Assembly (NCBI RefSeq): GCF_007752935.1
Contig: NZ_CP036319.1
Location: forward strand, 1,860,001 to 1,924,000
Direction of reading: 5' to 3'
Length of the DNA stretch: 64,000 nucleotides
Source of the DNA: Crateriforma conspicua
Lineage (GTDB): Bacteria > Planctomycetota > Planctomycetia > Pirellulales > Pirellulaceae
The stretch's first letter is position 1. Every line of letters begins with the position of its first letter. Both the position numbers and the translations under genes were made by a program. The notes under the pieces are model-generated. The model had not been told where the DNA came from. It made no database searches and saw only the letters and a list, made by a program, of their open reading frames with translations. Positions 8,911-18,842 of this stretch are shown here, in pieces.

Positions 8911-10389
8911 ATGACCGAACCGGCCCCCCAAATCTTGATCGCTGACGATGAACCGTTGTACCGCGAAACGACGGCGGAGTTCCTGCGTGAAGAAGGCTTT
9001 CAGTGTGTCTGTGTGGAAGACGCCAACGACGCTTTGGACGCTTTGCACAACCACCGGTTCGATCTGATTCTGTCCGATCTGAATATGCCGGGGAATCTGA
9101 AGCTTGAACTGTTGAACGAAGGGCGGACGAAATACAGCGACACACCGATGATCATTGTTACGGGGGTCCCGTCGACGTCGTCGGCCATCGAAAGCGTGCG
9201 GTTGGGCGTCGCTGATTATTTGTTGAAGCCGGTGAAGCTGGATGAACTGTTGGTGGCCGTGCGACGTGCTTTGGCCCATGGCGAACGATCGCTGGACGCG
9301 AGCGGTCCACGCGATGGATCGGCAGGCAAGTCCGATGCACACGTCGCTGGTACGACGGACCCCAACGATTCAGAAACGAACGCACGCGGCGAATCGACCG
9401 AAAAGGGCAAGGATTCGTTTGGCATTGATGTGATCGGCCAGAGCCCGCAGATGCGGGAGGTGATGGAAATCGTCGATCGCGTCGCGGCCAGCAATACAAG
9501 TGTCCTGATCACGGGCGAAAGTGGCACCGGCAAGGAAGTCATTGCGCGGGCGATTCATCGGCGCAGCCCGCGGTTTGGACGACCGTTGCAGGTGATTGAT
9601 TGCACCGCCATTCCGGAATCGTTGTTCGAATCGACTCTGTTCGGACACGTCAAAGGCGCATTCACCGGCGCTGTCAGTGATCAATCCGGTTTGTTGCAGG
9701 CGGCCGATGGGGGCACCGCCTTTTTCGACGAACTGGGGGAATTGCCGCTGGTTTCCCAAGCGAAACTGTTGCGTGTGGTCCAGGAACAAACCTTCACTCC
9801 CGTTGGTCGCGATACGGTGGTCCGGGTGGACACGAGATTCATTTGTGCGACCAACCGTGACCTGCAAACCGAAGTGGATGCGGATCGTTTCCGTCGTGAT
9901 CTGTTTTATCGTCTGGCGGTGATCCACATCGCTTTGCCTCCGTTGCGACAGCGACAGGAAGACATTGTTTTGTTGGCCGAGTATTTTCTGCATCGATTGC
10001 GTGCCCCGGATTCACCGGCCCTCGGGTTTTCCGATGCGACGCTTGATTGCTTTCGCAGGTATCGTTGGCCAGGAAATATTCGTGAACTTCGAAACGTAGT
10101 GGAGCGTTCTCTGACACTGGCGAATGGGCAGTGGATCGAGCCGACTGATTTGCCCCCAACGCTGACCACCGCGGTTGCTGAACCCGAATCACAGGGTCTT
10201 GATGATGACCTGGCCGAAATCTCACGCGACGAAGCGCTTGATCGCGCGGACCGTGCATACCTGGACGTCTTGTTGCAGCGACATGGCGGAAACATTGCCG
10301 CCGCAGCCCGGCAGGCGGGCTTATCGCGACAAGGAATGAACAAGCTGTTGAAACGCCACGACATTGACGTTGCTCCCTATCGAAAGTGA
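8911..10389 (+). CDS. NtrC-family sigma-54-dependent response regulator
   Basis: A 492-residue three-domain regulator. A receiver domain (about 8-125) has phospho-acceptor Asp56 in [10 protein letters not shown] polar linker (about 130-170) leads to the AAA+ sigma-54 interaction domain, with Walker A GESGTGKE from about residue 202 and the sigma-54 contact loop GAFTGA at 249-254. The C-terminal Fis-type helix-turn-helix is [22 protein letters not shown]. All hallmark residues are intact, so it should activate sigma-54 promoters when phosphorylated by the kinase encoded just upstream. I did not find a convincing -24/-12 promoter nearby, so its targets are unknown. Confidence 0.95.
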   Translation: MTEPAPQILIADDEPLYRETTAEFLREEGFQCVCVEDANDALDALHNHRFDLILSDLNMPGNLKLELLNEGRTKYSDTPMIIVTGVPSTSSAIESVRLGVADYLLKPVKLDELLVAVRRALAHGERSLDASGPRDGSAGKSDAHVAGTTDPNDSETNARGESTEKGKDSFGIDVIGQSPQMREVMEIVDRVAASNTSVLITGESGTGKEVIARAIHRRSPRFGRPLQVIDCTAIPESLFESTLFGHVKGAFTGAVSDQSGLLQAADGGTAFFDELGELPLVSQAKLLRVVQEQTFTPVGRDTVVRVDTRFICATNRDLQTEVDADRFRRDLFYRLAVIHIALPPLRQRQEDIVLLAEYFLHRLRAPDSPALGFSDATLDCFRRYRWPGNIRELRNVVERSLTLANGQWIEPTDLPPTLTTAVAEPESQGLDDDLAEISRDEALDRADRAYLDVLLQRHGGNIAAAARQAGLSRQGMNKLLKRHDIDVAPYRK

Positions 10390-10474
10390 AACGTGATCGC
10401 GCGAGATACCGTTTGCGATGGCGTTTGACCGCCACTGCCGGGCATTCGGTTCGCCGATCATCCGCCCGGCATTG

Positions 10475-12280
10475 TTAGGCGGATGCCGAAGCCGATTGGC
10501 TGTAAACCAGCGCGGTGTACGGCGGCAATTCGATGCTGGCCCGAAACGGTTGGCCGTCATAGGGTGCGTCGGTTGCCACAATGTCGCCGCTGGCGGCGCC
10601 CGCGAAGTCATCGCTCCACTGTTTTCGGTCGCTACTGAATCGACGTTGCCATTTGCCGCTCTGTGGTAGGCCGAACTCGTACTGGCTGAAGTGTCGGTTG
10701 GCAAAATTGATGATGACCACGCATTCATCCGCCGGTCCGCCGTCGAGCCAACGTCGGAATGCAACCACCTTATCGCCGTGATTGACATGGAATATGTCGA
10801 CATGATTGCCGGTCAAGCCGCGGGTGAAACCGTCGACATTCTTTCGCAATCGAATCAGCTTCGACGTCAGGTGGATGATGCCGGTATGGTCGTCGGCTTG
10901 GTTCCAATCCAATTCCTCGTGATCTTGAAACCAACCGTCTTCCAAGAATTCTTGTCCTTGGAACAACATCGGGATTCCGGGTGTGGTCATCACAAGGGCA
11001 ATCCCGAGGGTCGACCGTTTCTGGGCGTGCCAGGCATCCGTGTCGGCATGGTCGATTTCGCTGGGGATTCTGGCTTTCCCGTTGGCCACTTCGTCATGTG
11101 ATTCGGTGTAGATGACGCGTTGGACCGCGTCACCGTTGTAGCGATGGTTGATCGCATGAATGACTTTGTGCATGTCACGGCTGGCATCGTCAGGCTGGGT
11201 CAGCACGTCGCGAATTGGGTGAACGAAACGTGCGTCCCATTGCGTGGAAAATCCGGCACCGCCATCGGCATCCGACTTGGTCAAGTAGTCATTGTTCTGC
11301 AGGTCTTCGGCAATGGTGATCGCCGAAGGCTTGAATCCATGAACTTCGCGGTTGATCCATTGGGTCAGGCCCCAGCCCTCGGGGATCTCCGTGTGGGGGC
11401 TGCCATCGACGCTGCGAATGTACAACGTCATGTCGTATCGCAGACCATCGACGTGATAGTCTTCCAGCCACATCATGGCATTGTCGCGGATGTACGACCG
11501 TACTTCTCCGCGACCATAGTCGGGCCGAGTGTCGCCCCAGGGCGTCTTGGAACGATGGTCGTTGTAAAAGTAGATCCCGCCCTTGTCGTTTTCGTTCCAA
11601 CCATCGAACTGCCATAGGTCCAGATCGCTGGGGCCAAAGTGGTTGTAAACCACGTCCAAGATGATCGCAAAGCCGGCTTTGTGGGCTTCACGGACAAAGA
11701 CTTTGAAGCCATCGGGGCCGCCGTAAGCCGATTCAATTGCGTAGGGGTGCGCCGGGTTGTATCCCCAAGAAAGATCACCAGCGAACTCCGCAATCGGCAT
11801 GATTTGTAGTGCGTTGACGCCCAGGCCACGCAGGTGGTCGAAACGTTTTCGGTAGTCGTCAAACGTCCCCACATCCCCATCGCCGTCGTGGTGAAACGAA
11901 CCGATGTGCGTTTCATAGATGACCAACTCGTTCCAATGGGGCATCGAAAAATTGTCGCTCTGCCAGTCAAAGTATGGATCGTGCACCACACCGTTTCCGA
12001 CGCTGTTGGTCACCTGGCGGACTCTGGGGTCGATGCGTTGCATCGTCGTGTCGCCGTGTGTGATCGCATACTTGTATTGGTCACCGGGCTTCGCATTTTC
12101 GACGATAGCAAACCAGTTTCCCGCGTCCTCCCCGACCATCGGCGTCGCATCGGCATCCCAGTCGTTGAAGTCACCGATCACGCTGACCAAATCCGCGTGC
12201 GGAGCCCAAACACGAAAGGCCACACCGTGATCCAAGATGATCGGACCCATGCCCGCGACGGTCGGTTCAGTGGTTGTCAT
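10475..12280 (-). CDS. GH13 alpha-amylase-family enzyme with N-terminal CBM48/E-set domain (branching-enzyme-like)
   Basis: A 601-residue protein without signal peptide. Residues 10-100 form an E-set/CBM48 module (VAFRVWAPHADLVSVIGDFNDW). The GH13 barrel follows: region I DVVYNHFG, nucleophile Asp283 in DGLRYDMT, acid/base Glu325 in TIAEDL, and Asp396 in ESHDEV. A C-terminal beta domain ends the protein. The layout resembles glucan branching enzymes and trehalose-forming amylase relatives acting on cytoplasmic alpha-glucans. Exact specificity cannot be read from sequence. It is the last gene of a minus-strand group with a response regulator and an AI-2E permease. Confidence 0.88.
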   Translation of the reverse strand: MTTTEPTVAGMGPIILDHGVAFRVWAPHADLVSVIGDFNDWDADATPMVGEDAGNWFAIVENAKPGDQYKYAITHGDTTMQRIDPRVRQVTNSVGNGVVHDPYFDWQSDNFSMPHWNELVIYETHIGSFHHDGDGDVGTFDDYRKRFDHLRGLGVNALQIMPIAEFAGDLSWGYNPAHPYAIESAYGGPDGFKVFVREAHKAGFAIILDVVYNHFGPSDLDLWQFDGWNENDKGGIYFYNDHRSKTPWGDTRPDYGRGEVRSYIRDNAMMWLEDYHVDGLRYDMTLYIRSVDGSPHTEIPEGWGLTQWINREVHGFKPSAITIAEDLQNNDYLTKSDADGGAGFSTQWDARFVHPIRDVLTQPDDASRDMHKVIHAINHRYNGDAVQRVIYTESHDEVANGKARIPSEIDHADTDAWHAQKRSTLGIALVMTTPGIPMLFQGQEFLEDGWFQDHEELDWNQADDHTGIIHLTSKLIRLRKNVDGFTRGLTGNHVDIFHVNHGDKVVAFRRWLDGGPADECVVIINFANRHFSQYEFGLPQSGKWQRRFSSDRKQWSDDFAGAASGDIVATDAPYDGQPFRASIELPPYTALVYSQSASASA

Positions 12281-12357
12281 GATTTTCTGATAGGTACGGA
12301 AAGTGGAAGAATGGATTGAAGGGTCACGGTCAAAGACAAAAAATCAGGGGAAAGATG

Positions 12358-12750
12358 CTAGGAAGCCCGATCCAAGTCGCTGGTTGTCTGGCCGATGAGA
12401 TGTTCGATCTGTCGAAACAGTCGATCGAAGTCAACGGGCTTGGGATGAAAGTCATCACATCCCGCGGCTTTGGCGCGTGCGGCATCGCCTGGCAAGGCAT
12501 ACGCCGTCAGGGCAATCACCGGGGTTTGCTGGTTCGGGGCAGCGGCGCGGATTTGCACGGTGGCTTCGATGCCGTCAAGTTCTGGCATGTTGATGTCCAT
12601 CAAGATTAAGGACGGGGCCGACTGGGCCGCCGCCAGCACTCCTTCGACGCCGTTACCAGCGGTGACCACGGAAAAGCCATGCTTCTCCATGCGACGGGCG
12701 ATCATTTCGCGGATGTCATCGTGATCTTCCACAATCAAAATGGTGGGCAT
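12358..12750 (-). CDS. Single-domain CheY-like response regulator
   Basis: A 130-residue receiver domain with no output domain. The acidic pair is E8/D9 (IVEDHDD), phospho-acceptor Asp52 lies in ILMDINMPE, the conserved Thr lies in ALTAYA (about residue 82), and Lys104 lies in HPKPVD. It probably passes phosphate to a protein partner or acts by protein binding. It sits 46 bp after the AI-2E permease gene and 77 bp before the GH13 gene on the same strand. No histidine kinase is encoded in this group, so its kinase must lie elsewhere. Confidence 0.94.
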   Translation of the reverse strand: MPTILIVEDHDDIREMIARRMEKHGFSVVTAGNGVEGVLAAAQSAPSLILMDINMPELDGIEATVQIRAAAPNQQTPVIALTAYALPGDAARAKAAGCDDFHPKPVDFDRLFRQIEHLIGQTTSDLDRAS

Positions 12751-12796
12751 GGTGATTCGCGGGCGATGCCCACGACTCCTGTTGAGGATGGTGCAT

Positions 12797-14767
12797 TCAT
12801 GGCGACGGTTCGGCGGCAGCGACCGATGGCGCGATGGGGGCCGACCGAGCGTGTCGCCTGAAAAGGCTTTCGATTTTGTTTTGCGTTTGGGTGAATGACG
12901 TTGTCATGTAAGTCGCGCCCGCCTTTCGCAGCCCGACGAACAGTCGATCGTAATTTTTGAATCGCCCCAACGCTGATACGATGATGGGACCGGTGTAGCC
13001 TTCATCACGGATCGCCTGGCAAAGGTAACGTGTTTGTGGAAAGCCACCTTTGGGAAGCACGGCGATTACCACCATGGGCGGATCTTGATCTGTGATGATG
13101 CGTCCTGCGTCGTCTGGCATCACGTCGTCATCGATCACGTCCAAATGAAAAGTACCGACGCCGCCGATTCGCAAAAGATTCAAAACCAAAGTTTCGCTGA
13201 AGTGATGCGACGTGCAGCCGATCATCGTGGGAAGCCTCGGTGCGTCGTCCGATGATGCATCCGCTTCATCTGCCGGATCGCCTGTCATGGATTTGCAATC
13301 GGCAATCAAGCCACCCGCCAGTGCGAACAAGCGATTCGCATCTGCCTCGTTCAAATGGTCGGCATCTTGGTCCAGTCGAATTCGTTTCAGTGCCGGCACA
13401 ATGACATCGTCGCACGTGGCGGGAAATCCCTGGGATTCAATATGCTCGCGCAGTAGTTCACTGGCGCGTAATTCATCGCCGGCCAACAGACGTTGATAAA
13501 ACCTCATCCCCGGTTTGATTTGAACGTCTTCGCCCAGCAGAGTTGTCAGAATACGAAAGCTTGGCACGTACCGGCCCGCGACCACCAGACAGACCGTCAG
13601 GGGCGTGGACAGCAGCAGTCCGACGGGGCCCCACAACCAGCCCCAGAAAACCGCGGCCGTGATCACGGCGATGGCAGATATTCCCGTGCTGCTGCCGTAC
13701 AACCATGGTTCGACGATGTTGTTGCAGATCAGTTCCATGGTGGCGATCAGCACGACCACGGTCAGAAAAACGCTGTAACCTGGGAACACCGCCAACGCGA
13801 TGGCCGATGGAAATATCGCGGCGGCCGTGGGACCCAGATAGGGTATGTAGCGTAAAAAGATGGCAAGGACGCCCCACAATACCGCGTTAGGAAAACCATC
13901 GTCGGTCATCAACGCGCCGATCAACGACAGCCCGACGGCTAACAGGATTCCATAAACCGTGTTGATCATCGTTTGCGCGATCAAGTAGCGGCTGATTCGT
14001 TGCCCCGCTTCATTCATCGCTTCGGTGGTGGTCACATAGTCGCCGTGGCTGACCACCGCGATGATTCGGTCTCGCAAGTCGTCACGATAAATCAACAGGA
14101 ACAATGCAAACACGCTGACCAGCCCCGCGGTCGCCAATGGGCCTAGAACGGTACCCGCGGTCGTCGCCCAAGATGCCAGGGGCGCGTTAGGCTGAACCGT
14201 TTTGACATACAGTGGCCGCTTCAAGGACGAACCATCGTTGTCTGGCTTTTCGTTGGTCAATGGTTCCGGCAGCAGGCGGTCGGTCCACTTTTGAAACAGA
14301 GTCGGGGACGACGCTTGTTCCGCGTTTGGATCTTCCGCGTCGTTGGCTTCGCCCGGTTCCAGTTCGGTGCCCTCTTCGATCGCCTCGCTGACATCTTCCG
14401 CCAATTCATCCAACGAACCGCCCACACCGCCGGTTAAGCCGGCAAAGCCGCGAGCTTTGTCAATCAACTCATGGCGGTATTCCGGCAGCTGACCGACCAA
14501 GGTGGTCAGTTCGCGACCGAGCAAACTGAACAGCCCCGCCAAGAACAGGAATGCCAGGACGGCTGTCGCAACGACCGCGGCGATATTGGGAACGCCCCAG
14601 CGATGCAGTCGGTCGACGATGGGGCTGAGCAGGAACGAAAGCAGCAACCCAAGGGCAAGCGGAATGAAGACTTCGCGGGCAAAGAACAAAGCTGCCACGG
14701 CGACCACGACGCCCAGCAACTGGGCGACTGCGGCAATGGTCGCAATGTCCGATTTCGCTTTTGCCAT
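12797..14767 (-). CDS. AI-2E/PerM-family membrane permease with long soluble C-terminal region
   Basis: A 656-residue protein. The first two thirds are a PerM/AI-2E transporter core with about eight transmembrane segments, beginning LLGVVVAVAALFFAREVFIPLALGLLLSF (split by a short loop) and including YIPYLGPTAAAIFPSAIAL and the VEPWLYG signature. A 60-residue acidic insertion rich in Glu/Asp lies in the periplasmic loop. The last 220 residues are soluble and look like an alpha/beta domain (ADEADASSDD linker, then VVIAVLPKGG and GPIIVSALGR strands). Long forms of this family exist elsewhere; the substrate is unknown. The start at 14767 begins the hydrophobic homology; upstream codons do not. 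Confidence 0.88.
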   Translation of the reverse strand: MAKAKSDIATIAAVAQLLGVVVAVAALFFAREVFIPLALGLLLSFLLSPIVDRLHRWGVPNIAAVVATAVLAFLFLAGLFSLLGRELTTLVGQLPEYRHELIDKARGFAGLTGGVGGSLDELAEDVSEAIEEGTELEPGEANDAEDPNAEQASSPTLFQKWTDRLLPEPLTNEKPDNDGSSLKRPLYVKTVQPNAPLASWATTAGTVLGPLATAGLVSVFALFLLIYRDDLRDRIIAVVSHGDYVTTTEAMNEAGQRISRYLIAQTMINTVYGILLAVGLSLIGALMTDDGFPNAVLWGVLAIFLRYIPYLGPTAAAIFPSAIALAVFPGYSVFLTVVVLIATMELICNNIVEPWLYGSSTGISAIAVITAAVFWGWLWGPVGLLLSTPLTVCLVVAGRYVPSFRILTTLLGEDVQIKPGMRFYQRLLAGDELRASELLREHIESQGFPATCDDVIVPALKRIRLDQDADHLNEADANRLFALAGGLIADCKSMTGDPADEADASSDDAPRLPTMIGCTSHHFSETLVLNLLRIGGVGTFHLDVIDDDVMPDDAGRIITDQDPPMVVIAVLPKGGFPQTRYLCQAIRDEGYTGPIIVSALGRFKNYDRLFVGLRKAGATYMTTSFTQTQNKIESLFRRHARSAPIAPSVAAAEPSP

Positions 14768-15109
14768 GCGTGGGCTTTGGCCGTGTAAAGGGGCGTGAGG
14801 AAAGTTTTGGTGATCAGCGGGGCATCGATTGCTTCGCAAACCCTGTGCCGTCGGCGCGGTTGCGCGACGACCGACCAGTGTCTCTGCCGATCCCGTCAAC
14901 CCAATCGCCCCACGCAAGGACACGCATGCCGGAAAAAACAACGACTCGGTGAAGCACACGACGTTTCAAAGGTACCGTACGATGCCCAAGCGTTTTCTTT
15001 GGGAACGCTGATAGGGCCCAGCGTTTGCAACACCGTTGGGGCGAAGACGTGGTGACCGAAACGTACCGTCACAACCAAGACGACCCTTTGAAAGTGAAAG
15101 CAAACGCTG
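14768..15109. other. Divergent intergenic region
   Basis: A 342-base divergent spacer between the AI-2E permease and the cupin gene. I see no conserved coding frame, hairpin terminator or repeat. It should contain both promoters. Confidence 0.5.
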
Positions 15110-15448
15110 ATGGATATTCCACAAGTCACTCCCAACGAAACCGCACCGACCGGTGATATGGGGCAAGACTATTTGGCAACCGGCAAACAAGTCGCGATGC
15201 GACGCTGGGAAGCATCGCCCTGTGACTGGGCCGACATGCGGACGCGGAAATACGAGACCGTCGGCTATGTGATCCAAGGCCGGTTGGAGATTGATTTGGA
15301 TGGCGAAACCGCCACGCTGCAAGGTGGCGATTCCTGGATGGTGCCCGAAGGAGCCCCACACCGCTATCGAATCTTGGAAAACTTGGTGGCCGTTGAAGCG
15401 ACCAGTCCACCGGCGAGGATGGGCAACCGTGATGCGACGGAATCGTAA
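15110..15448 (+). CDS. Small cupin-domain protein
   Basis: A 112-residue single-domain cupin. The core runs from GYVIQGRLEIDLDG (about residue 52) through GGDSWMVPEGAPHRYRI (about residue 72). The glycine-rich first motif and the PxGxPH second motif are recognisable. The first motif lacks the usual His-x-His pair (it reads KYETVGYVIQG), so metal binding may be altered or absent. Function is not assignable. It is followed by a 278-base spacer before the phosphate symporter, so it is probably its own unit. Confidence 0.83.
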   Translation: MDIPQVTPNETAPTGDMGQDYLATGKQVAMRRWEASPCDWADMRTRKYETVGYVIQGRLEIDLDGETATLQGGDSWMVPEGAPHRYRILENLVAVEATSPPARMGNRDATES

Positions 15449-15726
15449 CGGCATGCGGACGGCCGGCTGGCAAACGAAAACGAGGTCTTGGTCGGCCGCA
15501 GGTGGGCAACGTCAGGGCTGTCGCACCCCATAAGTCGCCCGATCCGTTTGTGGTTTGTTAAGATTCGGCGAATCGGTGGCGGGATGTCTAGGCAAATCCG
15601 ACCCGAATGCTCAGGCTGAGCCCGACGTGTGGTTAGGTGACGACATCCCTCTGACAGGTGCTACTTTCAAAGCGTCGCATGGGGCCACCGATCTATCTTT
15701 TCGATGCGAATCTATTGAGAAAAATC

Positions 15727-16932
15727 ATGAGCGACGCCACGGCAGCGACGGGCGTGAAAGGCGACGAAATCGTGGGCGATTCGTTGCTGGAACCCGATCC
15801 GCAAATGCTGGAAGCCACATCGTCAAAGTCCAATATGATCCAGTGGCTGGCCGTGGCGATGTTGGTCTATTTCCTGGTGTGCGCCGTCGGTCTGATCGGC
15901 TCGGGGTTTAAAGCCGCCACCGGCGATGAAGCCAAAGAAATGTTTGCCTTCGCCACCAATCCATTCGCGGGCTTGGTGGTGGGGACCGTTGCGACCGCGT
16001 TGATTCAATCGTCATCGACGGTGACATCGATCATCGTCGGATTGGTGGCCGGCGGGCTGCCGGTTTCTGTTGCGGTACCGATGGTGATGGGAGCAAACAT
16101 CGGAACTTCGATCACCAACACCATCGTTTCGCTGGGCCACGTTCGCGAAAAGAAGGAATTCGCTCGCGCGTTTTCTGCGGCGACGGTTCACGACTTTTTC
16201 AACTTACTTTCGGTGGTCATTTTCCTGCCTTTGGAGATGGCTTTCGGATTTCTTGAAAAGATCGGTGGTGCTTTGGCTGGCCTGTTTGTCGTTGAAAATG
16301 CGTCGATGGGCAATTTGAATTTTGTGAAAGCCGCGACCAAACCCGTGGTCGGAAATGCCAAGCATTACGCATTGGAACTGGGGGACCAAGTCGGCGGTGT
16401 TCTGTTGATTGTCGGCGGAGTGGTATTGATTTTTATCACCATCCATTACGTCGGCAAACTATTGAAGCAATTGATGGTGGGCAAAGCCAAGGAGATCATG
16501 CACGCCGCGATCGGCAAAGGGCCAATATCGGGTATCGTTTCCGGAACCATCGTCACTGTTTTCGTCCAGTCATCATCCACCACCACGTCGTTGATGGTGC
16601 CGCTGGCTGGATCAGGAGCCTTTGGTCTGAAACAGATTTATCCGTTCACTCTTGGTGCGAATATCGGAACTTGCATCACGGCATTGCTGGCGGCGACGGC
16701 CGTCGATGGCAATGCCAATGCGGCTCTTCAGATCGCTTTCATTCACTTGACGTACAACGTTTTGGGCGTGCTGATCATTTACGGGATTCCCCTGCTTCGA
16801 TTCATGCCGGTTCGCGCGGCGGAATGGTTGGGGGTGACCGCGGCCGAGAACAAGTTCGTTGCGCTGGCGTATATTTTGGGCGTCTTCTTTATCATTCCGG
16901 GGATCTGCCTCGGTGTTTCCAGCATCGTTTAG
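15727..16932 (+). CDS. Na+/phosphate symporter family protein (NptA/PNaS type)
   Basis: A 401-residue inner-membrane protein with about nine hydrophobic segments. It shows the internal duplication of Na/Pi cotransporters: QSSSTVTSI in the first half and QSSSTTTSLMVP in the second, each followed by a GANIGT motif (GANIGTSITNTIVS and GANIGTCITALLA). These QSSS repeats form the substrate and sodium sites. There is no C-terminal PhoU-like domain. GAG lies upstream of the ATG at 15727; further upstream in-frame ATGs exist. The next genes, a small coiled-coil protein and PPK2, follow with gaps of 9 and 24 bp, suggesting uptake coupled to polyphosphate metabolism. Confidence 0.93.
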   Translation: MSDATAATGVKGDEIVGDSLLEPDPQMLEATSSKSNMIQWLAVAMLVYFLVCAVGLIGSGFKAATGDEAKEMFAFATNPFAGLVVGTVATALIQSSSTVTSIIVGLVAGGLPVSVAVPMVMGANIGTSITNTIVSLGHVREKKEFARAFSAATVHDFFNLLSVVIFLPLEMAFGFLEKIGGALAGLFVVENASMGNLNFVKAATKPVVGNAKHYALELGDQVGGVLLIVGGVVLIFITIHYVGKLLKQLMVGKAKEIMHAAIGKGPISGIVSGTIVTVFVQSSSTTTSLMVPLAGSGAFGLKQIYPFTLGANIGTCITALLAATAVDGNANAALQIAFIHLTYNVLGVLIIYGIPLLRFMPVRAAEWLGVTAAENKFVALAYILGVFFIIPGICLGVSSIV

Positions 16933-16941
16933 GAGATTACC

Positions 16942-17166
16942 GTGACGGACATCAAGAAGATTTCGACGCACAGCATTCGCAGGCTGATCGCCGATACCGA
17001 AAAAACCCTGGGCGAACTGGAATCCGAACTGGAGCGTCGTGAGAGTCAGGCCCAGCAGATTCAAATCGACCATTTGGAAGAACACATGCGCGGTGCCGAA
17101 CTGTCACTGAATACGATCAAAGAATTCCTTGCGGTGCTGTTGGCCGAATACCGATCCAAGGGCTGA
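16942..17166 (+). CDS. Small coiled-coil protein between phosphate symporter and PPK2
   Basis: A 74-residue, almost wholly helical and charged protein (KTLGELESELERRESQAQ heptads), without membrane segment or cysteine. It starts with GTG at 16942; AGGAG lies 6-10 bases upstream, which decides the start. Placed 9 bp after the symporter and 24 bp before PPK2, it is surely co-transcribed with both. I do not recognise the family. It may regulate the symporter in place of the missing PhoU-like domain, but that is inference from position and helical form only. Confidence 0.75.
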   Translation: MTDIKKISTHSIRRLIADTEKTLGELESELERRESQAQQIQIDHLEEHMRGAELSLNTIKEFLAVLLAEYRSKG

Positions 17167-17190
17167 TCTAAGCAAACCGCCGACGGCGAC

Positions 17191-18105
17191 ATGACGAAAA
17201 TTGCGATGGACGACTATCAACGTATCCGCGAGGAAGTGCTGGATTCGATCGACGAAGAAGTCGAAGCCGAACTGCGTGATCTGCTGCTTGATCAGACCGA
17301 GGAGAAACGCAACGACGATGGCAGGCAACCGAAGCTGACACGCACGCAGTATTTTCGCCACCTGCTGCGACTGCAGATCGAGTTGGTCAAGTTGCAGGAA
17401 TGGGTGGTCGCCACGAAATCAAAGATTGCCGTCATCTTCGAAGGCCGCGACGCGGCGGGAAAAGGCGGCGTGATCAAACGCATCACCCAGCGACTGAACC
17501 CGCGTGTCTGTCGCGTCGCCGCGTTGCCGGCACCCAACGAGCGCGAAAAAACCCAGTGGTACTTTCAACGCTATGTACCGCATCTTCCCGCAGGCGGCGA
17601 AATCGTGCTGTTCGACCGCAGTTGGTACAACCGCGCCGGTGTCGAACGGGTCATGGGGTTTTGCACCGAAGAAGAGTATCAGGAATTCTTCCGAACTGTC
17701 CCGGATTTCGAACGGATGATCGTCTCGTCGGGAACGCACTTGTTGAAGTATTGGTTTTCGATCTCCGACGAAGAACAGGCGTTTCGATTTCAGTGCCGCA
17801 TCGATGATCCGCTGAAGCAGTGGAAGCTGAGTCCGATGGACTTGGAATCACGCCGTCGATGGGAACATTACACCGTCGCCAAAGAAATCATGTTGGAAAA
17901 GACCAACTTGGAGGGGGCGCCGTGGTGGATCGTGGACGGCAACAACAAGAAGCGAGCCCGTTTGAATTGCATTCACCATCTGTTGCAGCAAATTCCTTAT
18001 CAGGACGTTGAACAAGATTCGGTCGAACTTCCCGAACGGCGTCGCAGCGACGACTACCAACGCAATCCCATGCCAAAAGAAGTCTTCGTTCCGTCGATCT
18101 ACTAG
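17191..18105 (+). CDS. ppk2: Polyphosphate kinase 2
   Basis: A 304-residue class I PPK2, a cytoplasmic enzyme that moves phosphate between polyphosphate and nucleoside diphosphates. Walker A is EGRDAAGKGG (K91), the Walker B/lid region is FDRSWYNRAGVERVMGF (D142), and the family stretch LSPMDLESRRRWEHY follows around residue 210. Length and order match one-domain PPK2 enzymes. The N-terminal 50 residues are acidic and helical. With the adjacent Na+/phosphate symporter it forms a phosphate acquisition and storage or energy unit. Whether it favours ADP or GDP cannot be told by eye. Confidence 0.96.
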   Translation: MTKIAMDDYQRIREEVLDSIDEEVEAELRDLLLDQTEEKRNDDGRQPKLTRTQYFRHLLRLQIELVKLQEWVVATKSKIAVIFEGRDAAGKGGVIKRITQRLNPRVCRVAALPAPNEREKTQWYFQRYVPHLPAGGEIVLFDRSWYNRAGVERVMGFCTEEEYQEFFRTVPDFERMIVSSGTHLLKYWFSISDEEQAFRFQCRIDDPLKQWKLSPMDLESRRRWEHYTVAKEIMLEKTNLEGAPWWIVDGNNKKRARLNCIHHLLQQIPYQDVEQDSVELPERRRSDDYQRNPMPKEVFVPSIY

Positions 18106-18156
18106 ACGACCGGACCGCCAGACCGTCGAAGGCGATCAGGGGATCGATTCGTCGTA

Positions 18157-18684
18157 TCACGCTTCGCCAGACGCGTTTTTCAGTCGCCGGGTCAGCACTC
18201 GGTCCAATTGATTGGCGAACGCCTGGACGTCCTTTGGCTTCAACGGTTTGGGCCCTTCGGTTTCCACGCCGGCCGAACGAAGTTGTTCCATCAGGTCGCG
18301 TGTCGCCAGGCGGCTGTGAATGTTTTTTTCGTCGTATTTGTCGCCGCGACTTCCGACCACCAGCCCGCCTTTTTGTACCACGCGTGCCGCCAAGGGAATG
18401 TCGTCTGCGATCACAATGTCTCCTTGGTTGGCCATCTTAACGATCGCGTGATCGGCTTGGTCCGCACCGCTGCTGACGACAACGCGACGAACCCACGGCG
18501 AATCCGGCACCGCGATCGGCTGATTCGCAACGACAATGGCTTCGATTTCACGTCGCTTCGCCGTCCGATAAACGATGTCTTTGATCGCAAGGGGGCATGC
18601 GTCTGCGTCGACCAAAATTTTCGGTGACGGGCGGTCTTCAGAGCTCAATCCAATGTCTCGATCAGTCTGGCGCGGAATCGACAA
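18157..18684 (-). CDS. YaiI/YqxD (DUF188) family protein
   Basis: A 175-residue protein of the UPF0178/DUF188 family, which has a PIN-like nuclease fold. Diagnostic segments are ILVDADACP (about residues 23-31), VVVSSGADQADHAIV, GDIVIADDIPLAARV and GRGDKYDEKNI-like GSRGDKYDEKNIHSRLATRD. The acidic residues of the presumed active site (DAD, DQAD, ADD) are intact. No biochemical activity is firmly established for the family. The homology begins about 22 residues in, so the start may lie a little downstream of 18684. It converges on ppk2. Confidence 0.9.
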   Translation of the reverse strand: MSIPRQTDRDIGLSSEDRPSPKILVDADACPLAIKDIVYRTAKRREIEAIVVANQPIAVPDSPWVRRVVVSSGADQADHAIVKMANQGDIVIADDIPLAARVVQKGGLVVGSRGDKYDEKNIHSRLATRDLMEQLRSAGVETEGPKPLKPKDVQAFANQLDRVLTRRLKNASGEA

Positions 18685-18842
18685 AGAGTCGTTCGGGAAT
18701 CAGCGTCGTCGCATTGCAACGACACACCGGCGGCAACCCGAACGGACACCGACAGCCACACGACAGATGACCGCGTGAGGTGAATACCAACGAGGATCGT
18801 CGTGGGCTGTCCGAACGACGACGGTCGAAACGGTGCGCACTC

